Position numbers and translations under genes: made by a program. Shown one piece after another: positions 36,281-48,936 of a stretch of 64,000 nucleotides of DNA. A model generated the notes under the pieces. The model worked only from the letters and a program-made list of their open reading frames with translations, ran no database searches and was not told the origin of the DNA. The DNA is from Armillaria gallica (lineage: Eukaryota; Basidiomycota; Agaricomycetes; Agaricales; Physalacriaceae): assembly GCA_037576215.1 (NCBI GenBank), contig JBANDB010000003.1:930001-994000 (forward strand), in the 5' to 3' direction. Each line of letters opens with the position of its first letter. Position 1 is the first letter of the stretch.

Positions 36281-39200
36281 TTGTCCAACCATACCAACGA
36301 TAACCAACTCCTGCATTCACCTTTGACAGAGCCTGCTCCTATTTCCAAGATCAACAGTGCTATTGATGCACTGGAGTCACTGATTGTGCTTCTTCCCAGC
36401 AACTTCCTGGTGGCAGATACCAGTGATACTCTTGCAGCCTTTTCTGGAGATTCATCAATCTACTATGATCCTACTATTGCATTGGCAGACCTGTGGGAGG
36501 AGATTTTGAACCAGAAGATGCATGTATTCTTGAGGAAATCAGACCTTGAGCTTATTCCCCTGATTTGCATTGGTGAAAAAGGTATTAGTGGGTTCTGTCT
36601 GTTTGTTTGTTACTTTATTGAATGGCATGGTGTCGATCCTATGCTATTTGAATCCTGAGTTCAGGGCTTTATGACAGCTATTCAATCAATGTGAGCTTCT
36701 CAATTTCTCAAAAAAGCACTAATAACTCACTGTCATGGCAGTCTCAACAAACAAAAACCTCTGCACTCTGTACTAGGCACCACCGAGCCTAATGAATATA
36801 GCTTACAGCTTCTGTCCTAAGAATCCAAGACTTTAACCTGAGAACAACTTCCAGTACCTACAAGTGACACTATTGATGTTGATGCCATTACAGTTACCAA
36901 ACCCCTTCCACAGCCTACAGTGATATCAGTACCATTTCAACGCTGTCAAGGATACCAGCCCACCTTTCCTGCTGGCAAATCATCCCATATGTTATATCCA
37001 TTTGCTCTCCACCATGAGCTATCACTTCCCTGGGATTACGAGTCATACAATGGTGTTCTGTGGCTTCATGCAAGGACCTGTCCTAGACAGCTTGATGACA
37101 GCAATGAAACAGAACACTGTTCAGCATGTGCCAAGCTGAAACAAGAGCCTATCCTGGAAGGAATTGAGCAATGTGCAAATGAGGGGATCTACAAAAATAC
37201 TGTATTTGTCTATTACAGATTTGGGGGGCTCATCAAGATTATTCATCATAAGAATCGGCAGCTCAACAACATGAATTTGAAACACTTGACTATGGAGAGG
37301 ATGTTGCTGAGTCATGCAAGGGCTCAAGATGATTATAAGTGACTCATCTGGCAGATAGGATATGGAAACTTCACAAATGTTGAACGACTTATATGTGTTG
37401 CCTTGAAGCATAGGAGGGGCACAAAGGGTATATTGGACTTGTACAAGGCAGCTGCAAGGGGTGTGTATCACCCAAAATTGTTTAGAGGAGGAGGAGATGC
37501 TAGCGATTTTGTTCTGGAGATTAAAGGGCATACAACTCGCAAAAAGTGCTCACCATGCCCTTTGTCTATCTGGCATGACCACCATTTGAGAGAAGTCAAC
37601 TGTTCCTTCCATCATCCCTTCCTACAGCTGCCCTTCCCTCAGCAAAATTGAAAAGAACATTGCTGCTTGCTTTGAAGGCATCCTTTTGATCCTCCAGTCC
37701 CTTTCTGCTAATGTTATTCAAGTTATTCTGATGTTTGACAAAATAGCGATTGAAAAGCACCTCAGATGGGACCATTCGACAAATATGATTATGGAGCCAT
37801 GCCGTGAGCACTTCCACAATGTTGACCTTGAGTTAAAGACCAGTGAGATGATGGATAAGGTGTTTAAGGCAATTGATGATGGCAAGGTCCATTATGCATC
37901 TGAGATAATAACTTTCCCACAGTCACATCTTTTTAAGCTGATGCTAATATAATAATACAGGCAACTGTTGGTGCATTATCGATTCTTAGCAATGACAAAT
38001 GTCTCTATACAGCCCATCTAATCCTTGTCTCAGGAACCTGCAAGAGGAAGAATGCTCTGCAGCATGCTTATATTCTCGAGACTGTCCTAACTGCTATCAA
38101 CTGTCAGCAGACAATCACCATGCTCCATATGGTCTCTATTGCCTCAGATGAAGGGACAAAGCATGGAGATGCTCTAGTACTTCTTACATGCAAGAAGGAG
38201 CTTTTCTCAGACTCTTCTATATACCCACTTATCTTCCCACATGCATTACAGCTTATGAACTTCCTTGTTGGAGATGACAACATTACTGCTGACAAGGACT
38301 ATCAACATGTGTTCAAACAACTATAGAATCTTTTCATCAGACCATGCAGTGTCACCATCCTTGACATCCACATCACACTGATAATGATTCAATCACATCT
38401 TCAATCTGAAGGCTATTTGGAGGCTCATATACATGAGCTATGTAAGTCAAATGATAAACAGGATGTTGGACTCGCATACAAGCTACTCAAAGATATGTGA
38501 AGTCTCCCCGAGACATCAAGTGAGAAGCCTGGTTTTGCTCATGCATGGAACACTATCCAAATATTGGGGAGACTCTGCAAATACATCCTTTTTTCATATA
38601 TCTGCATAGATCTCACACTATCCAAGCAGCTTTGTTATCTCAGCACTGCAGCACACCTCAACCTCATTCTTTTCTGCACATTGCAGAAGGATTTTTTCCC
38701 CACCCTTCTGTTTCGCAACATCATGATTACCATCAAAAATGTGTATTTCTGTGTTGCCTGAGCAAAGGTGGATATCCCAAATGGTCAGTTCTACATTATA
38801 TTACTCAGAATGGATAGACTGAAGAAGTTATTTAGCAGTCTCTGAACCATGGTGGGCAATGATGCAAACATTGATATCCTCCAGCTTGTTACCAGACACA
38901 CCAGAACCACCAAGATCGCTAATATTCTTGCCAGATGGCCAGACTGGGATTATGGAATGCAACAACTTCAGCTCTCGGCACTTGCACGAGATGTGTCACG
39001 AGTCTCCAAGAATGAGGATCATCTTACCCCATCGTCATGGAGAGGAGATGCTTCATTGAATCCCATCTCACTTCAAACATATTGGTGGCAAGGCAAATCT
39101 ATAGCAATGGAGGAAACACCAGAAATCATACCACTCATGTCTGCTATAGATAGTGCACTTGGTGTTGATATCTTGTAGCCATTTGGATCCCTGATTCTTT

Positions 39201-40556
39201 CCTAGCCATGTGTGCCAGATGATAACAAGGATGAAGATGAAGACTAAGCCGAGCCTGGAGTTCAGACTACACAACCTATTGCCGGTATCATGGGTACACC
39301 TTACTCTCAAGACCTTGAGGACACTGTGGCAGCAGAGGATATCAGGCTAGGCACTGGTCCATGGAACTTCTTGTCAGATGTAATCTTGAATGGCCACAAA
39401 CTGAGCAATGCTTGTGTGCTTGCAATTTGATCAAAACACTTTCACATGCCTGCTTCCATAGACCACCTGCAAAGAGTTGCTGATGAGAACAGGTATACCC
39501 ACTCGGGTGCACATACCGAGACTATAATTGATCACTAATCTGCCTTTGGGGATCCCAGTCTGATGCTAAGTGAGCCTATCATGACACTCATCTGCTGTGA
39601 GCAGTGTATGTTCCCAGCCATCACTGAGGTAGTGAATATTCAAATAAACTCCAATTCTATGAAGGAGCTGACACTGGATTTGCTTATAGAAGACACAGCG
39701 ATGGTGATATACCAGGTGGTTGATCTCATTTCAGTGACTCATGAGGATGACCCAGAACTGAAAAATGACTGGTGCTCCACCAGCCACCTTCAGCTGGCAT
39801 TTCTTACTGTACCTGGGCACCTTGTTCAACCCATCAACCCTACACTTTCAAAAGCTGCAGCCAGACCTTTTTTCTTATTTGATAGTGCTGTACTCGTTGC
39901 ATTAGCAGACAGCCTAGCAGCTCGAATATGTACTGGAAATATCAAAAGGATTCCCACAGTTTTATGTACCCAACACTTTCCCTACCAAGAGAAATCAGAT
40001 ATGTTCAGTCTCTCAATTATAAAATATACATACTGAGTTCATCTTAGAGAAAGTCTGCTTTCTGTGCTGCTCTCATTTACACTCCTCTGAAGACATGGGT
40101 CAACATGCAGTGGGTATGATCTGCCCATTTTGCATACCATCAATCCCATTGAATCTCTCAAAGCCTCATCATACTCTTGTTCACATTGGTGTGCATATCT
40201 TGAATAAGTCAGTCTTGACGTCAATGGAACCTTGCAGGCTTTGTGGTTCTCCTTTGCCTAGCTGTCAGTATTATGTGACAAAAGGTAAAGGGTCTACTGG
40301 CCAGACAAAGATTGATTATCATGCATCGAGAGGCTGTCCAAACCTAGCTGTCACATTTAATTATGATGTTGCAAAGGCATCAAAAAAAATGGCATCTTGT
40401 TCTAATGTTCTGATTCGTTGTCCTATCTGCTCTCAAAATGCACTGGTGATCTGGAAATACAGTGCTAAATATCACATTATAAATCAGCATTCTGCAGCCC
40501 AGTTAGAATGGTATAAAGTGGGCACCGGCAACACCCGGTTCTGGAATGTGAGCTGA
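36281..40556 (+). pseudogene. Large transposon protein of element A, decayed
   Basis: Plus-strand pieces, broken by stops and shifts, read in order: LSLPWDYESYNGVLWLHA with a CxxC pair (HCSACAKL), GIYKNTVFVYYRFGGLI, KHRRGTKGILDLYKAAARGV, an HLREVNCSFHHPFLQLPFPQ stretch, SGTCKRKNALQHAYILET, SIASDEGTKHGDALVLLTCK, FLVGDDNITADKDYQHVF, MIQSHLQSEGYLEAHIHEL, LGRLCKYILFSYICIDLTLS, MVGNDANIDILQLVTRHTR, SWRGDASLNPISLQTYWWQG, and a C-terminal cysteine-rich region (CRLCGSPLPSC, GCPNLA, CSNVLIRCPIC). I recognise this as an abundant, usually unnamed agaricomycete repeat protein related in layout to ORF B. Role in transposition is inferred. CG depletion and stops mean it is dead. Confidence 0.68.
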
Positions 40557-40778
40557 CTAAGCTCATTTTTAGCTATTCTGATGGCAAATCAATGTTAATT
40601 GCTTCAACTCTCATTGAAGTGTGATGAGCAGCATGGATCCTTGTTAATTGGCCTTTTTGCTGTGTGGACTGACATTTGGTGATACCAGAGTATCTTTGAA
40701 AGTTAGGATGGTGTCTCATAAAGGTTCTGTATGCTTGAAAGGTGTGCAAAAGTGCAAAAAGCTGTGTAATATTTGTTT

Positions 40779-41099
40779 GGTTATATTTGCAAAGCCTTTG
40801 GACTGCTCATCCAAATGGACCTGGTACAGGCTTCCACAGATCTTGTATCACTTTGAAAAAATTACAGAATATCATTTAAATATAAACTACATATTTTCTT
40901 CAGAGCACTTTAAAAAAAAAGCATTTTAAATGCTATAAGGTTATATTTGCAAAGCCTTTGGACTGCTCATCCAAACAGACCTGGTACAGGCTTCCACAGA
41001 CCTTGTATCACTTTGAAAAAATTACAGAATATCATTTAAAAATAAACTACATGTTTTCTTCAGAGCACTTTTTAAAAAAAAGCATTTTAAATGCTATAA
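40779..41099 (+). repeat. Tandem duplication, two 160-bp copies
   Basis: 40779-40938 and 40939-41099 are nearly identical, both beginning GGTTATATTTGCAAAGCC and ending in an A-run followed by GCATTTTAAATGCTATAA. They lie just 3' of the large ORF of element A. Confidence 0.9.
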
Positions 41100-41446
41100 A
41101 TGCGATGAAACTATAGTAAACAGGGGTCTAAAAAATAAATTGCCCTGAAGAAAACATGTAAAATTATATCCTGAGTAAAATATTCCTGCAAAAGTACTCG
41201 TGAATCTTCTTCCTTTGAGCTGCAGAAGGTGCATCCATGGAACTCACATATATTGAGCCCTGATTGAGATCGCTCGGAGCACGAATTTTGGCAGGGGTTG
41301 CCAGTGCCCATACAAAGATCTGTGGAAGATAAGCAAGTCAGAGACGAAGGCAATGAAAGAGGTCTTGAAGAACTGAAAAGAAATCCCTAAAATGAGGGGT
41401 CCAAACAAGAGGAAGGGTCTTAAACTTGGTGTGCTTGTAATATCTG

Positions 41447-42210
41447 ATGCACATATTACTGCCCTGGCTCGAAGGTACATTCCTAACAGCATCACAGTAT
41501 TCAATTGAAATTGATTTATTGTATGGGACAACTGTTTCAAATAGTGACAATAAGGCCATGGACCACAGGGATATGGCAGAGTTCCTTGAAGAAGACAACA
41601 ACAGCAACCCAGGCTCATCAAGTGAGTCTGAAGAAGAAAGAGCGTCTTCTTCAGATGAAGACAATAATGAAAACAATGCTATTGATAACTATGGTTCTGA
41701 TTCAGGTAATGATCTTGATTTAGATCTGAATGAAACATCAGAACATGAAATCAGCTTATCTGGAATCAACTTTGGTCTGCTGCCAGCACCCACACCTATC
41801 ATAAACCAGTCTCTTGGAACCACCTCTATGCATGAGCCATTGTTATTCCTCAAACCCTCTGGTGATACATCTGTTGGGCTGTCTTCATCCTATTCTGATA
41901 TGGCTTGCCAGACCCCTCTTTTTAACCCACAAATCCCTGAGTTATCTCACATGCTTAAAGACTCTTTCCAGTCCATTCCCTCACCTGAAATACCAACTGA
42001 ACACTCCTTCTTTGTTTCTGATGAGTGTAATTCTGTCATAGAACCTGAGCTGGATGATGTCATTGACAGCACTGAGATATAGTGTTCAATGAGAAAGTGG
42101 AAGGCAATAGAGATTGGTCCACTTAGTGAATGCTTATGTGGCAACACAGTCATAGAAGATGAGTGCTCTGTGGCAGCAAAGTGTTCTCAGAAAGGCTGTG
42201 AAACAATCTA
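41447..42210 (+). other. Acidic Ser/Asp/Glu-rich open frame with a C-terminal Cys cluster
   Basis: An uninterrupted 211-codon frame ends at 42082. It has a low-complexity acidic middle (SSSESEEERASSSDEDN, DSGNDLDLDLNETSEHE). After one stop the same frame continues with CLCGNTVIEDEC, then KCSQKGCET, a zinc-finger-like pattern seen at the C-terminus of some fungal repeat proteins. It is probably a 3' exon of a transposon protein. It is surprisingly open for a CG-depleted region. Confidence 0.4.
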
Positions 42211-42684
42211 GGTGAGCACCACACTTGTCAAGCTGAATACTATACTCACAGTGCATAAAGTTTCATCTGGCATGTCTTCAGATGGAGTATGTGCCATCCA
42301 GATGGTCACGCAGGGCTTGTAAGAAGGGGAAGCGATGAAATTGAGCTTCCAAAGCATGAGAGAGTGAGAGCACATTTGAGTTTGTTGAGGACTCGAGTCC
42401 TGGCATTCCCTTTATAGCAGTATAATGTCATATAGAACATGTGACAGGGTGGAAGGGTCTTGTCAGCCAGGCAGCAAGCGAGTTGAGAAATCGGGTATGA
42501 TATAGTCAGATAGGTAGTCAGAATAAGGTACAGAATAAGTAAATATAGTAACTGTAAGTAGCCAAATGAGCACAGCCTCAATAGGTCTACATACTGCATG
42601 AAATAATTTATTCAACCTTATGTATTTTTTAACTTTTTGGAACCCCCTTGAACCAATCTGGGCATAAATGCCTAAGTCAGGTTA

Positions 42685-43676
42685 ACTAGTCACACGACAA
42701 TCTCACAACAGGACTTAGAAATGACTTAGCAATGGATTAACCTTGTGGTAGATCTGATTAGTGTGATACAGATCCATTACAATCAGCACTAGTATAGCTG
42801 GGCTGTGCCTTCAATTATGATCAACAGCTGTTACAGGCACACTCACCTGGCTAGTCATTTATCCTTGACACTAGTGGAGTGTCACTGGGCCTAGGACATA
42901 GAATACAACCACTAGTGGAGCTCCTAGGCTCACTAGTCAGCAAGTGACCATTTCTAGACCAACTATTGCATGATTATTCACCATTATTCATGACTAACCA
43001 AGAAATCCTTATCAATAATACCCCTCTAGTCAGTTATTTATATCTTGATCATACCTTGTTTGTCAGTATATAAGTAGTAAAATAGGTGCACACATGGTTC
43101 AGGCAAGCCATCCCCACAATTGTGATCTACTAGTCAGTATCTAGTGTCTCAATTAAAGGCTTTTGTGCTTAACCTCAACAAAGTGGCTGCTAGTCTCTAA
43201 GTTACCCATAGTATTGAGTGAATTGAAGTGTCTCAGAGCAATATTTTGTGTCCTGCAATGGCCAAAAGTGTTTTGAAGTTAGTTCAAGCAAGTTCTCAAA
43301 GTTTAAAGTATTATTCTTAGGCCAAGAGCATTACTAGTCTGCCTAGAAAGTGACTAGTCAAGTGTTTATTCACTTGTAAGACAGTATAAGGCCAAGAGAG
43401 CCACTAGTTTGAAGCAGTCCCAGTCAGAGTGAGTGCAGTAGCTCAAATCAAGTCACTATTCAACCAATTGTGTCTTACCAACCCCACTAGTGTGAGTAGT
43501 ACACTTGTATAGCTCACTAGTAATGAATAAAATGTCTTTAAAACAACTTTCCTTGATTATTAAAGTCTGCAGAGTGCTTTTATTGTACTTAAAACACCTG
43601 AATTCAATACATTGGTGATAAGTGTAGAGTTTGTGATTAGTTTAGTGTTAGTTGGTGTTTATTGCCAGCCACTAGT
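42685..43676. repeat. ACTAGT cluster near the right end of element A
   Basis: Twelve ACTAGT hexamers in 1 kb: 42685, 42788, 42870, 42911, 42932, 43129, 43333, 43353, 43403, 43486, 43516 and 43671. Several extend to CACTAGTG or ACTAGTCA. Confidence 0.85.
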
Positions 43677-43700
43677 CCATTTGCCACTCGTTGTTACCAA

Positions 43701-44153
43701 GCATATCAATGGGCTCTTTACAGCATTTGTATGTCAGAGACACTCTCCCCTGATCATGAACTGTTTGATCTCATGAGGAACCTCCCATTGATGAATCTGA
43801 GTAAAGACTGTATCACTCCCAATTTTGATTATAAGCATAAGCTAAAGAGTGAGTTGGTCATCTAGCCTTTCAATTAGTCCTCTAACCTATATCTCATAAA
43901 TTTGGCATTTGCAATTCAATCTATCAATGGAATCCTTATTGCTGACTTTCATCTGAATCCAATCCTTATCTGCTCAAAATTGAAGGAGCATTTAGGGTAC
44001 ACTGCCACCAGCCTCGAAGTCTTGTTTAATAACAAGAATCATATGAACATGAAGAACACCATCACTCTCCTTTCTGCTCTCTACGAGTTATCCAAAAAAG
44101 TTGACCAAAACAACCTTCAGCCAGACATGCTTTCTTTCATACTCCTTAGACAT
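43701..44153 (+). pseudogene. Transposon ORF B, segment 2
   Basis: Continues segment 1 with AYQWALYSICMSETLSPDHE, LPLMNLSKDCITPNFDYKHK, then INGILIADFHLNPILICSKL, KEHLGYTATSLEVLFNNKNH and QNNLQPDMLSFILLRH. One stop and a frame change lie near 43862-43900. It is cut after LLRH by element F. Confidence 0.72.
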
Positions 44154-44910
44154 TGACAAGGCTGATGACAGGCACCTGTGAAACTAAGCACTGCTTAGTG
44201 TGAACACACACCAAACCTACACTCAATCTTACTAAACACACACACATGCAATCTCCTTAAGTGTAGAGAGGAGCAAGGAATTTAATTTTACTAGCGTGCT
44301 GACAGTATCTCAATATACCTCAGCGAGCTTACTAAAATGATGCACATAACAATGTATAATTTTCAAGCTGATCTCTAATTCTCTGTCTCCTTAAAGCTTT
44401 TACAAGAGAGCATGGTGAACCACACAACTCTCAGGGCAAAGGATATTTCAAAAGACAAATACACACAGACATGCAGATCCACAAAATATCCAAGTTCAGT
44501 CAGTGAGCTCACTAAGTACAACTCACCGCTAGATCTAATCTGTGCACAATGCAACCTTTCTCTTAGTTGCTAAACCTGACTCCCAAACTCATCATGATAG
44601 AGGCCCTTGGCACTTTCAATCAATTCACAGTTACTCTCAGAAACTGTCCCCACAAGTCCTCACACACAGTGTGCTCATTCTAACAACAGTGCCATGAGGT
44701 CCAACTGCACACACCTATCACACTTCATGCAACTGCTAGAACAGCTTAATCTGGCTGATTCCCTTGCAAACTACTCCAAGACCTACACAAAGGCCAGCAC
44801 AATACAATCTCTCTTTCTCTCTCTTACACTGAACCAAAAATGGAATAGAGCTCTCTCTCAGATGTAACCAAGTAATCTTCTCAAGACTGGTGCAGTGTTA
44901 CTGCCTCCAA

Positions 44911-47421
44911 TGATGAGCCTTCAGGCTCTGTACACTTAGAATTCACAGATTTATCCATTCATCACCCAATACCTTCAAAACAACTCCATTATAATCCCTA
45001 TGTACTCCATAATACTGCCAACTCTCAATAATACCACAGATTTTTACATTATATGCCATCCACACACAGATACAATCCTAAAACCATGACATCTATACTC
45101 CTTCAATGCTTTGTTATCCTTCCCAGCTTGCCTCACATTATAATTACTGTATCCCATTACAGCAAGGCATCTTTGATCAACAATCATCCTAAAATAGAAT
45201 TGCTGCATCACTCAGAAACACCTAGCTGATGTGCCCATCAATCATTTAATGGGAGTTCAAACACACACCGAGAAATGAAGCAATGATGTAATCAGTGCTT
45301 TTAGTGTGTGATTGACAACTAAGGCAAAAAATGTATGAATTCTTCCATTTAAAGTGAAATCCTGCAGACCGTTGCTGCGATATGTGGGGGAGACCCCTGC
45401 AGACCCCCCTGCTCTCGCTGGGCAGCCAACTCCATTGATGCCCCTAGCCAGGGAGGCTCGCTCAATGGAATGCTCGCAAGCTCACATTATTTTGCGAGGA
45501 ACTCAACAAAGCTTGCTCAGCATTCTGCCAGCTCTCATTGTCTTGTGTACTACCAGCCCTTTGGGTCTCTATATTTTATTTTATTAAATCCTGGCTACTG
45601 TACTTTCCAATAAAATCTATTCATCACTGTACCAAGTAGCAAGGTGTCTAAATAAATCAAATTCTCTTACAATCATAGTACATGTTTATCTAGTAAGGCT
45701 AAAATCTAAGATACTTTCTGGATTTTGGAACAGGTATAACAGTAGCTGGCAATGAGGTATTGGGTGAGAATAAGTAATGGGAAAAGTCGATGCTGCACTT
45801 GCAAATGGAGCATCTCAGACATTTTTGAAGTGTCAGGTATGAGAATATGTGGTGTCAAAATTCTTGAAACTAGCAGCTGCCTTTTGCATAGTGTACTGTA
45901 CATAGTCCAACTGGCAACAATTGGTGATGAAGAGCACTAGGGAATGCTTTGGCTGGCCAGGCATGCTGCACTAGGAGAGTACTGAGCTTTTCTGGCAAAT
46001 TGCATTGATTGTGACATTGACCACTGTGATCAGTCATGACATCACTCACTCTCTATGCTGTGATGTCACCCGCTTAGCTCTGTCAAATCTTGCAGCATGA
46101 GTTTAAATTCCCATTTAATGAAATGATGTGATTGATGTGAGTACCCTTCCAGCTACGATAATTACAGCCATGGTAACTACAGACCATGTTTACTAAGGCT
46201 GTTACAATGCCAAGATCTTGAATTACTGTTGATACAAGTGTACACATCAGCATGGCAACTGCAGCACAGCAATCTGCAGCTAAACAGCACCTCATGATCC
46301 ACTTATCGCTCAATAAAACCACATGGTTTTCATCTGTATATGGCAACATCGAGGACTTGCTGTTACTTTAGAACCACAGATTCCATATGTTTACTATGGC
46401 TTTTACAAAGCCAAGGACTTACAGCCTTACTAAGGCTCCAATGAATATTCTATTTATAAAACTGTACTCATAGTATAAAAACTAGGTAGAAACCACATTT
46501 TTAGAGTTAGTTCTTACCCAGTTGACCAGTCTACAGCATTACTAGTCAGCTATAGTTACTCCAAGTTATCCATCCCTGCTTGCTTTACTCTTAACATTGT
46601 TGGTTAATTTTGTTAATTGCACCAATACATGAAATCTTGCATCAATAACTTGCTTTTATCTTTTAATGCTGCAACATTGCTTCACTTTCACCACATAGGA
46701 TTGTTTCATCACTTTCACCTTCTACATCACCATTGTTTTCATTGCCCAGTTCAGTATTACCTCTGTGTAGGCCCAATTCAGCACCATTCTCCATAGGATC
46801 ACCTTTGTTTTCACCATTGTTCAGAGTTGCCATGCATTTATTGCCACAGCACCCCACTCAGCACCTCAGTTACCATGTTTTCTCCCAGTTTCCATATGTT
46901 TATTGCTATTGTTTTGACTTACAATATTAGGTACACCCCCAAGCCATGTTTACTAGGCTATTTTGACATTTTCTAGTCTATTACTATGGTTTCTAAACCT
47001 TCAGGACACATTTTCTAGAGCATTGCAATGATTTCTAGTCCTTTCCCATGTTTTCTAGCACATTGCTACAATTTCTAGTTCCTCCTTATGTTTTCTAGAA
47101 TCATTTTCATGATTTCTAGGCTATTTTTGCAGTTTCTATTACGGTTTCTTTGTATTCGCATCATACCAGATTCTGACTCTTCTTATTTATCAAGATCCCT
47201 CCCAGCTTACAGCCAACATCTACTAGTACACATTGACCAACAGTACTACTTTGCTGACTTAAAGTCACAGTGTATCTTATTTATTGAGGAATTGACCACA
47301 TGGAGGTGCATCAAACCACTTGCACACACACAGCACCTTGATTGCCATGTTACCATGTTAATTGCCTAAGCTCTCTCAGAGTTTTAGGTGTTGCCATTGC
47401 CATGGAAGTCTTGGCTCATTA
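44911..47421. mobile_element. 2.5-kb insertion inside element F
   Basis: Absent from the other copy of F, where the flanks CACTGCTTCC and AAATCTCTTTC are contiguous. The ends read TGATGAGCC and, in reverse complement, TAATGAGCC; a short CCAA/CTAA duplication may flank them. It contains no recognisable transposase. It holds a CG-bearing patch at 45355-45530, GCCATGG-type words at 46160-46460 and the TTTCTAG minisatellite. Confidence 0.72.
46970..47139 (+). repeat. TTTCTAG minisatellite, 20-bp period
   Basis: TTTCTAG or one-base variants start at 46970, 46990, 47012, 47032, 47052, 47072, 47092, 47113 and 47133, an almost strict 20-bp spacing. Alternate units carry CATTGC-ATG or CC-TATG spacers, hinting at a 40-bp higher unit. 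Confidence 0.85.
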
Positions 47422-48357
47422 CTAAATCTCTTTCTTATCTCAAGTAAACTAAAGTTTGTATCCAAAATTTCTCTCTTATTCAATTTCTCTGTGAGCTCAC
47501 TAAACTTGTGTTATAGCTAAGACTCAAAGTTACTAACTCTTACATGGTGCAACAAGTCCAGATCCAAACTGAAACTTTATTACAGTATGTGAGGGGTAGG
47601 TAGCTTGCCTTATTACATGAATTTCTACTCTACTTATACTATGGGAGATTGATTGTTACAAACAGCTTTTTAGTAATTTAACTTGTTGTTGGCCGATACT
47701 CCCTTGTCCAAACTGGTACAGTGCTCTAGGCAGTGCACTGCTTGTTCCTCTTTTTAGTAGTTTCAAAGAGCTAAGTGATGTCTATGTCACTCACTCAAGC
47801 AACAGAGTAGCTCATGGGTGTGCACTCAATAGCTGCTTAATTCTCAATCACTGATCATACTTCATATTCAGCTTTTGGGTCTGCTTCAAAGGTGATAGTG
47901 TCATATTCTAGACTTAGTAACCAAGAAATGCTTTGGACCTCATGCCCACTTGCTATTTCCATTGGCCAAAGTCTGTTTCTAGGCCATGTCCAGGGTTCTC
48001 TTGATTACCCCATGTGTGATATCATTTTTCTGGATCTCTAGGGACTGTACATCATTATCTAAATTACTCTCTGCCCACATATAAGTGCATCTCACTGAGA
48101 TTGAATTCTCTATTGCAAGCAGATGGTTTAGCAAACTAGCTTGCCCTTCGGCCTTATTGCTGTGCATGCCTGTAAGGTACAGTGCAATAACAAAGTCCTT
48201 ATGTTTTAATTCCACTACTTCTTTTTTTATCATAGAGCTCTCTACCTTGGTGATCTTGCTTTTTCACATGCCACTTGCACTGTCAGTCTACTTGTGATGC
48301 CTCTACATTGCTAATGTATAAGGTATGACATTTTTGCAAAATTACACCCTTAGACAT

Positions 48358-48936
48358 ACTGTGGGCATGACAACGTCTATGTGGATATCTTTCTCGTTTT
48401 TTGAGCAACTGAAACATCTGTCAGCTGCTGGCCATCTTCTTTTTGTCCTCTTTTACAAAAATTAGACCTCATTTGTTCTTGGACAGTTGTACTATGATAT
48501 TAAAACTATAATCAAGAACAACTTCTGGACTATCAGGAAAATCAAGCTCTATTTTCCAACTATGAAGTTCTATATCATTCAGACAGGGGAGGATTGTTTA
48601 GAGAGTATCTTTGGCATCTATCGCTTCATGAGTAACTTCAGGAACTTCAACATTCTTCAGCTGTCACAATGAGCATCTACTACAGTTGAGAGTGCAACAA
48701 TCTTTGTGAAATATCTTAAAATGGATCATGGACATTGTCTACTCTGATTGGAAGGCATTGAGGGTACTGACCACACAAACTCAAAGTCTTGTATTAGGAA
48801 TGTCTGTGTATCTGAAGTCAGCTTACTCACAGAATAGAATAATGGGTGATGCAAAGTGACCAACCTTCTTAATTACTTGAGAATCAAATATGAGAGTTTT
48901 GCCTCTCTCAACGATAATATTAATCTCCTTTGGCCA
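48358..48936 (+). pseudogene. Transposon ORF B, segment 3
   Basis: Reads TVGMTTSMW, FFEQLKHLSAAGHLLFVLFY, LYYDIKTIIKNNFWTIRKIK, FYIIQTGEDCLESIFGIYRF, FNILQLSQ, ASTTVESATIFVKYLKMDHG and NINLLWP, with some stops and shifts from 48670 on. Ends at a CACTA-like MITE. Confidence 0.72.

Larger units (their letters stand above)
33889..43694 (+). mobile_element. Element A, about 9.8 kb, inserted in ORF B
   Basis: The two halves of ORF B are separated by this stretch. Candidate duplications TGCCAA (33883-33888) and TACCAA (43695-43700) flank it, differing by one transition; deletion of the insert plus one copy joins DAVCQ to AYQWALYS in frame. The left end reads CAGTGATAC. Both ends carry clusters of ACTAGT motifs (34012-34200 and 42685-43676) suggestive of subterminal transposase-binding repeats. 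It encodes the large ORF at 36281-40556. Terminal inverted repeats are not obvious, so exact ends are uncertain. Confidence 0.65.
44154..48347 (-). mobile_element. Element F, right copy, with a nested 2.5-kb insertion
   Basis: Inverse copy of 23443-25137, inserted in ORF B. CCTTAGACAT occurs at 44144-44153 and 48348-48357 as a 10-bp target duplication; joining across it continues the B frame (LLRH to TVGMTTSMW). An element of 2.5 kb (44911-47421) splits it relative to the left copy. The frames seen in the left copy recur here (NLDNDVQSLEIQKND on the minus strand; CTHLSHFMQLLEQLNLADSLA on the plus strand). Confidence 0.82.

Noticed and set aside
46970..47139. CRISPR-like array
   Set aside because: The repeat core is only 7 bp with a 20-bp period and degenerate spacers; no cas genes and the genome is fungal.
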